Origin: an uncultured Clostridia bacterium
GTDB taxonomy: Bacteria; Bacillota; Clostridia; Christensenellales; CAG-138
NCBI GenBank assembly: GCA_937915925.1
Contig: CALGGM010000110.1
Location: 1 to 9,972 of the forward strand
Direction of reading: 5' to 3'
Length of the DNA stretch: 9,972 nt
Each line of letters starts with the position of its first letter. The stretch's first letter is position 1. The position numbers were made by a program, and so were the translations under genes. Under the pieces are notes generated by a model that saw nothing but the letters and a program-made list of their open reading frames with translations, had not been told where the DNA came from and searched no databases. Positions 1-6,085 of this stretch are shown here, piece by piece.

Positions 1-3000
1 GATATTCTTTTTATGACTTCGCCGCAAACGGTCTGACCCCTTTTTCGACAGTCTGGAACGGCGTAAGCCGTTTTTTTTATACGAACAGCACCAACGGCGT
101 GTTTGTGAACAATCACAAAGTACAGGATACCGTCCTGCATTACGGCGACAGCATTTTTGTCATGGGACTCAAAATCGTTGTCGGATACGGGTTCATTTCG
201 ATCAATGACGGCAACGACCGCGCAATCATTCAATCGCCGTACGTCCACCTGATGACGGCGGAAAAGGATGTTGCGTATACATATCCCAAAAAAGGAAGCA
301 GCACGGCCGACGAGGGGTTCTTTAACAGATTGCCGCGGGAGCGTGAGCTGATCAAGGCAGATCCGATCGTCTTTGACAACCCGCCGCCGTCCATGAGCGG
401 CAATCAGATTCCGTTCCTGCTTCGTATGGGCAGTCCGGCGCTGATGGGCGGAAGAGCGCTGATGACCGGCAATTATCTGATGGCTGCGACCAGCATGGTC
501 ATGCCGTTTTTGACGCAGGGCTTTTCCGAAAAAGAACGGAAGGAATACGAAAAACAGCGTAACGAAAAATACAAAGCCTATCTGGACGCAAAGCGGGATC
601 AGATCAGCAAGGAGTGCTTGGAAGAAAAGCGGATTCTGGAAAAAACGTATCCCGAAACCGTAGCGGTTGCCGCATGGCCGGAATCGAAGCGCCGCCTTTG
701 GGAGCGGAGAAATGCAGATGACGATTTTCTGACCGTTCGAATCGGTCGCGGCGATTATCCGATGCTTGCGCCGTACGATTGCGACGAAGAACGGTTCAAT
801 ATCGACGAAGACGAGCTGGAAAAGGAGATGCGCAGCATCACTTCGCAGCCGGCATGGCTGAAGAACGCGCCTGTGCTGATGTCTCTGACAAAGGACTATG
901 TAAGCGGCATTCTCGGCAGCAAGGAGCAGATTCGCGGTTTTGTACAGAACATGATGCTGCAGATCATGCTGACGCACAGTCCGGACGAAGTGAAGATTGT
1001 GCTGCTGTGCGACGAAGCGGAAGCGAAGTTCTACGAACAGTTCCGTTTTCAAAAGCACATGCGCAACGACGATTTCACCATGCGATTCATGGCGACAAAC
1101 ATCGTTGAAGCGGCGAGGATCAGCGGCTATTTGTCGGAGCAGATCGAGGACTGCCTCGGGAAGAAGGTCGAGCTGCCGAAGATTCTCAAAGACAGAGCCT
1201 TCTATGTCGTCTTTGCCTTGGACAAAAAGCTGTTTGACGCCGTGGAAGCCATGAAGGATGTGCTGAAGCAGGACAACTGTGTCGGCGTCTCGGTCGTTGC
1301 GGGCTTCCCGGAGCTGCCGAAGGAATGCACGAAGGTATTTCAGCTCAAGCCTTCGCAGAATATTACGACCTACATCAAAGAGCCCGATCATTATCTGGAA
1401 TCGTTTACGATCGACACAATCGAAGCGCATAAAAAGGACAGCGCCCTGATGCGGATGGCAAGCATCAATGTACCGTCCAGCTCCGCGGCGTACCTGCTTC
1501 CCAAGACGGTCACCTTTTTGGAGATGTTCGGCGTCGGCAAAGTGGAGCACCTTGCGCCGCTGCGCAGATGGGCGGAGAACAACCCGGTCAAATCGCTGGC
1601 CGTTCCGGTCGGCGTCGGGACAGACGGCGAAGTGTTCATGCTGGATCTGCATCAGAAGCGTCAAGGTCCGCACGGCCTCGTCGCAGGCACAACCGGCTCG
1701 GGCAAATCCGAGTTTTTAATCACGTATATTCTGTCGCTGGCGGTCAACTTCTCTCCGAAGGAAGTAGCCTTCCTTTTGATTGACTGTAAGGGCGGCGGCC
1801 TTGCGGGTGCATTCTATGACGACGTGCAGAAATTGTACCTGCCGCACGTGATCGGCACGATCACCAACCTCGACGGCGCGGCGATTCAGCGTTCGCTGAT
1901 TTCGATCAACGCAGAGCTGAAGCGTCGTCAGCGGGTGCTGAACGAAGCAAAGAGCATCACAAACGCCGGTACGATGGACATCTACGATTATCAAAGACTG
2001 TACCGCGCGGGAAGGCTGACCAAACCGATGCCGCACTTGTTCATCATTTCCGACGAGTTTGCGGAATTGAAATCGCAGCAGCCGGAGTTCCTGAACGAGC
2101 TTATCAGTACGGCGCGTATCGGACGAAGCCTCGGCGTACACCTGATCCTTGCGACCCAGAAGCCGGGCGGCGTCGTCAACGACCAGATCCTATCCAACAC
2201 AAAGTTCCGCGTATGCCTGCGCGTTGCGGACAAGTCGGACAGTATGGATATGCTCAAGCGCCCCGAAGCGGCGGAGCTGCGCGATACCGGCCGGTTCTAT
2301 CTGCAGGTCGGCAACAACGAATACTTTGCGCTCGGACAGTCCGCGTGGTGCGGCGCTGCCTATGAACCGGCCGAAGAGCCGCCGAAGTCCATCGACGAGA
2401 GCATCTCGGTCATCGATCCGACCGGGCAGGCGGTTCTCACCTTAAAGCCCGAGGTAAAGAAAACCAAGTCCGATACCAAGCAATTGGTTGCGACGGTCAA
2501 AATGCTTGCCGAGACGGCCGTGCATGAAGGAATTTCCATGCAGCGACTTTGGATGGATCCCTTGGAAAGCAAGGTTTCCCTGGAGGATCTGGAACGGACG
2601 ACGAAGGATCTGCCGCCGTTCACCGTGCTGGCGGGCGTCATCGACGATCCCGAGCAGCAGACGCGGCATACGCTGACGATCAATCTGCTCAAGAGCAAGA
2701 ACATCTTTATTCTGGGCGAAAGCGGTTCGGGCAAGACGACGTTTTTGAAGACGATCCTGTACGGCATCATGCGAAACTACACCCCGCAGGAGATTTCCTT
2801 CTATATCATGGACCTTTCGGGCAGATCGCTGACGGCGTTCCGTACCGCGCCGCATTGCGGCGCTGCGCTGCATGACGAAAACGAAGCGGACTTTGACCGT
2901 CTGCTTTCCATGCTGCGGGATACGATCGATGAAAGAAAGAAGCTGTTCGAGGAAATGGGCGTAGCGGACTACGAGTCCTATCTCGCCTCCAGGGATCACG

Positions 3001-4271
3001 TTTCGCAGCAGCTTCCGCTGATGGTGGTCGTCATTGACAACTTTGCCGGCCTGACCAACTTCAAGAAGGGCAACGACTATCAGTACAATTTCAACCAGTA
3101 CCTCAAAGAAGGACTGAGCTACGGAATTCGATACATCATTACCGCGACGCACGCCAATGAGGTGAATACAAGGGCAAAGCAGGAGCTGACCACGCGGTTT
3201 GCACTGCAGCTCAAGGATAAATACGAATACGGCGAGGCGTTGAATGTACGCTGCTCGTATATGCCGCCTTCAATCCCGGGGCGCGGTATGTGCATGTACA
3301 ACGAATCGCCGCTGGAGTTCCACGTCGCGATGCTTCGCCCGGACGATACGGCAAGAGAGATCAACGCGCTGATCCAGAAAATGGGCGAAGAGATTGCGGA
3401 ACGGTATTCTGCGGATGCGCATGCAGCGGAGCTGCCGGTCGTACAGGAAGAACAGGAATACGAGCAGTTCTGCAACGGGATTCCGAACAACCGCATTCCG
3501 CTGGGTTACTCCATGAAGGACGCCAAGAAGATCTCGATTCCGTTGAAGCAGGCGGGCTTCCTGTCGCTGTATTTCGGCAACACAGACGGAACGAAAAAGA
3601 TCCTGCAGAACTTCTTATATGCGTTCCGGAGGCTGCAGGGCAGAGTCATCTTCTTCGGTGCGGAAGCCGGAAGCGCCGCAAACGGATCGGACGGCATTTT
3701 GCAGGACTATCCGTATGCGCATCAGGTCATTCCCTGCAAGGAAGGCGCAGGAAAGGAACTCGTCGCAGCGCTGGTCAAGGTTGTGGAAGAAAGAAAGCCG
3801 ATCCGCAACCGCTACTGCGTAGAACACGGACTGGAGCAGTCGGCGATCGCTTCGCTTGCGGAGGCGGAGGACACAATCCGCGCCGAGACCGCCCCGGTGT
3901 TCGTTGTGATCGAGAACTTCGTCTCGCTGACCAAGTATGCGAAGGACGAAGAAGCGGTGATCAAAACGTTGTTTGAAATCGGCAGGTATTATAACATCCT
4001 GTTCCTTGCAGGGTATAACCCGGACGACACAGGAAAGCTGTTCGCAAACGCGCTGCAAACCGCGTTCAACCCGGACAAGAATGTTCTCCTGTTCGGCGGG
4101 AAGATGGACAAACAGAACCTGATCATGGTTGACAGCAAGAGCGCAATCAAAGAGGCACTGCCGAAATTCGGGCGCGGATTGATGGGCTATCGCGGAAAAA
4201 CGTATACGATTACGATGCCGTGCGGACCGGAACAGGACGAAATGTCCGAAGAAGACGCATCAATCTTCTGA
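1..4271 (+). CDS. essC: EssC-type FtsK/SpoIIIE ATPase of a type VIIb secretion system (5' end cut off)
   Basis: This is the membrane motor of a Bacillota type VII secretion system, which powers export of WXG100 and other substrates. The frame is open from base 3, so the GTG at 99 is internal. The first visible part is the end of an FHA domain (NGVFVN, then YGDSIFVMGLKIVVG), as in EssC N-termini. A weakly hydrophobic stretch at about 410-520 fits the membrane segments, followed by a charged coiled region. ATPase domain 1 has a perfect Walker A (GTTGSGKS, 1686-1709) and Walker B (IISDEFAEL, from 2043). Domain 2 has GESGSGKT (2715-2738), but its Walker B reads VVVIDNF (from 3024), with Asn after Asp. 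Domain 3 has only a degenerate P-loop (GNTDGTKK, 3576-3599) and VVIENF (from 3903). About 1422 residues are visible; EssC proteins are usually near 1480-1500. The stop lies 18 bases before the YukD-like gene, indicating one operon. The family call is firm. Confidence 0.95.
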   Translation, partial: YSFYDFAANGLTPFSTVWNGVSRFFYTNSTNGVFVNNHKVQDTVLHYGDSIFVMGLKIVVGYGFISINDGNDRAIIQSPYVHLMTAEKDVAYTYPKKGSSTADEGFFNRLPRERELIKADPIVFDNPPPSMSGNQIPFLLRMGSPALMGGRALMTGNYLMAATSMVMPFLTQGFSEKERKEYEKQRNEKYKAYLDAKRDQISKECLEEKRILEKTYPETVAVAAWPESKRRLWERRNADDDFLTVRIGRGDYPMLAPYDCDEERFNIDEDELEKEMRSITSQPAWLKNAPVLMSLTKDYVSGILGSKEQIRGFVQNMMLQIMLTHSPDEVKIVLLCDEAEAKFYEQFRFQKHMRNDDFTMRFMATNIVEAARISGYLSEQIEDCLGKKVELPKILKDRAFYVVFALDKKLFDAVEAMKDVLKQDNCVGVSVVAGFPELPKECTKVFQLKPSQNITTYIKEPDHYLESFTIDTIEAHKKDSALMRMASINVPSSSAAYLLPKTVTFLEMFGVGKVEHLAPLRRWAENNPVKSLAVPVGVGTDGEVFMLDLHQKRQGPHGLVAGTTGSGKSEFLITYILSLAVNFSPKEVAFLLIDCKGGGLAGAFYDDVQKLYLPHVIGTITNLDGAAIQRSLISINAELKRRQRVLNEAKSITNAGTMDIYDYQRLYRAGRLTKPMPHLFIISDEFAELKSQQPEFLNELISTARIGRSLGVHLILATQKPGGVVNDQILSNTKFRVCLRVADKSDSMDMLKRPEAAELRDTGRFYLQVGNNEYFALGQSAWCGAAYEPAEEPPKSIDESISVIDPTGQAVLTLKPEVKKTKSDTKQLVATVKMLAETAVHEGISMQRLWMDPLESKVSLEDLERTTKDLPPFTVLAGVIDDPEQQTRHTLTINLLKSKNIFILGESGSGKTTFLKTILYGIMRNYTPQEISFYIMDLSGRSLTAFRTAPHCGAALHDENEADFDRLLSMLRDTIDERKKLFEEMGVADYESYLASRDHVSQQLPLMVVVIDNFAGLTNFKKGNDYQYNFNQYLKEGLSYGIRYIITATHANEVNTRAKQELTTRFALQLKDKYEYGEALNVRCSYMPPSIPGRGMCMYNESPLEFHVAMLRPDDTAREINALIQKMGEEIAERYSADAHAAELPVVQEEQEYEQFCNGIPNNRIPLGYSMKDAKKISIPLKQAGFLSLYFGNTDGTKKILQNFLYAFRRLQGRVIFFGAEAGSAANGSDGILQDYPYAHQVIPCKEGAGKELVAALVKVVEERKPIRNRYCVEHGLEQSAIASLAEAEDTIRAETAPVFVVIENFVSLTKYAKDEEAVIKTLFEIGRYYNILFLAGYNPDDTGKLFANALQTAFNPDKNVLLFGGKMDKQNLIMVDSKSAIKEALPKFGRGLMGYRGKTYTITMPCGPEQDEMSEEDASIF

Positions 4272-4289
4272 GAATAGGGAGGAACCGAC

Positions 4290-4541
4290 ATGAACAAAGT
4301 TTGCGTCATTGTGCAAACGCCGGCGATCGACAGGGAAGACGATATGCTGCTGCCGGACTATCTTACGATTGAACAGCTCAAAAAGCTGATTGCTGATGCG
4401 GTCAAGGAGCTTTCGAGCGGCGCGTTTGAACCGACGGGAAAGGAATTGCTCTGCAGGCGGGATGACGGGATCATTCTGAATCCGCACTATACGCTTGCGG
4501 ATTATCAAGTAACCGACGGAATGCACCTGATGCTGTTTTAG
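4290..4541 (+). CDS. YukD/EsaB-like ubiquitin-fold protein of the type VII secretion system
   Basis: An 83-residue protein that looks like the small beta-grasp component (YukD in Bacillus, EsaB in Staphylococcus) encoded beside EssC in type VIIb systems. It is cytosolic or associated with the machine, and its role in secretion is regulatory or structural. An N-terminal strand (KVCVIVQTP) is followed by LPDYLTIEQLKKLI, a helix, and a C-terminal LADYQVTDGMHLMLF. This is the usual YukD pattern of a short strand, a long helix, and a final strand ending in hydrophobic residues. The ATG is preceded by GGGAGG (4277-4282) with a 7-base spacer. It lies 18 bases after essC, and its TAG stop is part of the next gene's ribosome binding site (TAGGAGG), so it is clearly within the operon. 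The family assignment rests on size, fold pattern and context, not on a search. Confidence 0.82.
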   Translation: MNKVCVIVQTPAIDREDDMLLPDYLTIEQLKKLIADAVKELSSGAFEPTGKELLCRRDDGIILNPHYTLADYQVTDGMHLMLF

Positions 4542-4552
4542 GAGGAACCCCG

Positions 4553-4771
4553 ATGGAAGATCTGGAACGCTATCTCAATGCGCTGCGGCACAGCGACGCG
4601 TTGACGCGAAAGCTGATTGATATGTTGGAAGAGGACCGGCAGAATATCCACAGAGGCCTGTCGGGCGAAGCGGAAGCGCTGTATAAAAAGCAATGCGATC
4701 AGGTGACGGACGAAATCAAGAAAATTCAAAAGAAAATCAGGGTATTATATTCGGAATCAAGCGCCGGATAA
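4553..4771 (+). CDS. 72-residue helical protein, possible short WXG100-like hairpin
   Basis: A 72-residue, highly charged, wholly helical protein without signal peptide or membrane segment. Residues 1-33 and about 39-66 look like two helices joined by a turn at G35-L36-S37-G38-E39-A40. The spacing L-S-G-E-A-E-A-L resembles the W-x-G-x-A turn of WXG100 proteins with Leu in place of Trp, so this may be a shortened ESX-like partner or chaperone. It sits between the YukD-like gene and three further small helical genes. Its GGAGG overlaps the upstream stop codon and the ATG follows 7 bases later. It is too short and simple for a confident family name; a coiled-coil adaptor specific to this lineage is an alternative. 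That it is a real gene is well supported by spacing, ribosome binding site and operon position. Confidence 0.72.
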   Translation: MEDLERYLNALRHSDALTRKLIDMLEEDRQNIHRGLSGEAEALYKKQCDQVTDEIKKIQKKIRVLYSESSAG

Positions 4772-4807
4772 TACTATACAAAAATTGATCAGGAGGAACA
4801 GTACAGA

Positions 4808-5131
4808 ATGGCAACTACAGTTGATATGGACATCCAGGCTGCACGCGCTTGGCAGAGTTCTATCGAAGAACTGAACAAAGAGCTTGGCGTTGAGCTGCAA
4901 GGCGTCAATGAGAGCGTCAAGACGATCGAAAACAGCGCAGAAGGCGGCGTTATTGCCAACATCGCACAGAATGTAACCGAAATGTTCAGCGCAGCAACGG
5001 ATCTGGTGAACGCGTTTACCGGTCTTGTGCAGAGCGTAGGCGACGTAATTGAGAAGGCAACGGGTCTTGCTGAGAAGATCGTTGAGGGCCTTGGCGTAGT
5101 CGGCAAGGTCGGCGCATTCCTTGGACTTTAA
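4808..5131 (+). CDS. 107-residue ESX/WXG100-like protein with a glycine-rich hydrophobic tail
   Basis: A 107-residue protein, about the length of a WXG100 substrate, with two predicted helices (about 5-41 and 48-85) and no signal peptide. At the turn where W-x-G is expected (residues 42-46) it has N-S-A-E-G-G, so A-E-G stands in the motif position and Trp is missing; the only Trp is W15. After the second helix comes an unusual tail rich in Gly, Ala and Val (EGLGVVGKVGAFLGL, ending at residue 107) that looks like an amphipathic or membrane-seeking helix. It is preceded by AGGAGGA (4791-4797) and lies 36 bases after the previous gene, the longest gap in this part of the operon. Position suggests a secreted substrate or structural ESX-like partner. 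The function is inferred from context, and I do not recognise a named family. Confidence 0.75.
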   Translation: MATTVDMDIQAARAWQSSIEELNKELGVELQGVNESVKTIENSAEGGVIANIAQNVTEMFSAATDLVNAFTGLVQSVGDVIEKATGLAEKIVEGLGVVGKVGAFLGL

Positions 5132-5150
5132 GGATTAGGGAGGCAGAAAA

Positions 5151-5486
5151 ATGGCTGATAATACAAGAATTTATGTCAACAAACAAGAGTTCGAAAGACA
5201 GGTTAGCGAACTGGGCAACAGACTGAACTCTTTGAAGCGTCTTCTTGATCAGTATGAAGCGAAAAAGGAAGAAGCACGTCGCGTATGGGGCGATGAGGAC
5301 GAGAACCAGAAGAAGGCAATCGAACTTTGCGAATCTGCAATCAAGGTAGTCAAGCAGAAGATCGCCGAAACCGAAAACAGCAAGAATGCCCTCGAAAACG
5401 TCAGCTCCGATGCATATGCAATTCAGGCTGACATCGGTAGCAAACTTGATGAATCCAGAGCACAAGTCGAAGCGCTGCTGAAATAA
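5151..5486 (+). CDS. 111-residue WXG100-like protein (W-G-D turn)
   Basis: A 111-residue helical hairpin protein of WXG100 size. Helix one spans about residues 11-44 and helix two about 50-80. The turn contains V45-W46-G47-D48-E49, so the conserved Trp is at the expected place, but Gly follows it directly instead of one residue later. A further amphipathic segment ends with VEALLK. There is no signal peptide, as expected for substrates of the type VII system. A Tyr near the C-terminus (AYAIQAD) is followed by Asp at +5, so it does not match the Y-x-x-x-D/E export signal exactly. GGGAGG (5138-5143) lies 7 bases before the ATG. It resembles the next gene at both ends (RI start, E-x-L-L-K end), suggesting an ancient duplication. 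Substrate or structural subunit are both possible. Confidence 0.8.
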   Translation: MADNTRIYVNKQEFERQVSELGNRLNSLKRLLDQYEAKKEEARRVWGDEDENQKKAIELCESAIKVVKQKIAETENSKNALENVSSDAYAIQADIGSKLDESRAQVEALLK

Positions 5487-5489
5487 AAG

Positions 5490-5798
5490 ATGTCTTACGA
5501 CGGAAGAATTCGGTTCGATGCAAATGCGCTGGATCGGCATGCAGACGAATACTGCAAAAAAGAGCTGCGGCTCACGCGTGAGTTGGTGGAAACCCTGCGC
5601 GTGGCAGCGTCCTGCGCACCGATGGAAGCTGTGCCGCGTGTTCGCCGAATCATGAACGATACAGATCATTTGGCGCGGTATTTTTCCGAGATCGGTAATG
5701 CGTTGATTGAAGCAGGGCAGCGTGTCCAAGCGGTATCCCAAACGATGCTTGAGCGTTTGGAGAGTGCGACTGCGGATATAGAGACTTTGCTGAAATAG
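5490..5798 (+). CDS. 102-residue WXG100-like helical protein, last gene of the type VII operon
   Basis: A 102-residue protein of two long helices (about residues 12-40 and 46-97) with a turn at S-C-A-P-M-E; no W-x-G remains. The start (GRIRFDANALDR) and end (ADIETLLK) match the preceding protein (TRIYVNKQEFER and AQVEALLK), which suggests the two are tandem paralogues that might pair as a heterodimer, as EsxA/EsxB-type proteins do. The ATG lies three bases after the upstream stop and has no evident ribosome binding site, so expression probably depends on translational coupling to the gene before it. It is followed at once by a strong hairpin, so it closes the operon. It carries two Cys (C22, C42). 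The WXG100-like assignment rests on size, hairpin pattern and position. Confidence 0.72.
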   Translation: MSYDGRIRFDANALDRHADEYCKKELRLTRELVETLRVAASCAPMEAVPRVRRIMNDTDHLARYFSEIGNALIEAGQRVQAVSQTMLERLESATADIETLLK

Positions 5799-5805
5799 GA
5801 AACGA

Positions 5806-5840
5806 CTGTAAAGAGGCGATCATGCGTCGCCTCTTTACGG
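5806..5840. terminator. Strong hairpin at the end of the type VII operon
   Basis: A perfect 12-bp inverted repeat (GTAAAGAGGCGA, 5808-5819, with its complement at 5827-5838), a 7-base loop, and two more outer pairs, one of them wobble. It starts nine bases after the last secretion gene. No good T-run follows on the plus strand, so it may act as a weak bidirectional terminator or as an mRNA-stabilising 3' stem. Confidence 0.65.
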
Positions 5841-5882
5841 CTTGTTCTGTGCGCAACCGGCGTAGAAAAGCAAACAAACCGG

Positions 5883-5907
5883 AAAAAAGACCTGTGCCGT
5901 CCACAGG
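5883..5907 (-). terminator. Terminator for leftward transcription from the recombinase operon
   Basis: Stem CCTGTG (5891-5896) with CACAGG (5902-5907) and a 5-base loop. Read on the minus strand the stem is followed by TCTTTTTT, a proper U-run; on the plus strand it is followed only by a looser T-rich stretch. The orientation suits transcripts from the minus-strand recombinase genes that have crossed the tRNA gene, and it would protect the convergent type VII operon from antisense reading. Confidence 0.55.
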
Positions 5908-5968
5908 CCTGCGTTTGTTTTGATTCAGGCAAGCCGCATTGCAGCGGGCGGAATCGCCGAAAAAAAGC

Positions 5969-5997
5969 TTGACACCGGCAGAATCATTCGCTATAAT
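5969..5997 (+). promoter_or_regulatory. Consensus sigma-A promoter of the tRNA-Met gene
   Basis: TTGACA (5969-5974) and TATAAT (5992-5997) match both consensus boxes exactly with a 17-base spacer. The -10 box ends 11 bases before the mature 5' end of the tRNA, so transcription should start only a few bases upstream of it. Such a promoter is constitutive and strong, as usual for a stable RNA gene. Confidence 0.92.
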
Positions 5998-6008
5998 AAC
6001 TTTGCTAT

Positions 6009-6085
6009 GGCGGTGTAACTCAGTTGGCCAGAGTAGTCGGTTCATACCCGACCTGTCATCCGTTCGAATCGGATCGCCGCTACCA
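6009..6085 (+). tRNA. tRNA-Met (CAU anticodon), with encoded CCA
   Basis: A complete cloverleaf of 77 bases. The acceptor strand GGCGGTG pairs with CGCCGCT (G1.U72 and T6.G67 wobbles). The D-stem is ACTC/GAGT, the anticodon stem GTCGG/CCGAC with loop TTCATAC, the variable loop five bases, and the T-stem ATCCG/CGGAT with loop TTCGAAT; discriminator A and CCA follow. The anticodon CAT is at 6043-6045. The anticodon stem lacks the three G-C pairs of initiator tRNA, so this should be elongator Met; a lysidine-modified Ile tRNA cannot be excluded by anticodon alone. The minus-strand recombinase frame overlaps bases 6042-6085, which makes the 3' half the probable attachment site of the mobile element on its right. 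Confidence 0.93.

Noticed and set aside
99..101. GTG at 99 as the start of EssC
   Set aside because: The same frame is open to base 3 and codes for FHA-like sequence (ANGLTPFSTVWNGVSRFF), so the gene starts before the window.
5416..5433. C-terminal Y-x-x-x-D/E export signal in the 111-residue protein
   Set aside because: The Tyr is followed by Asp at +5 rather than +4, so the motif is not met.
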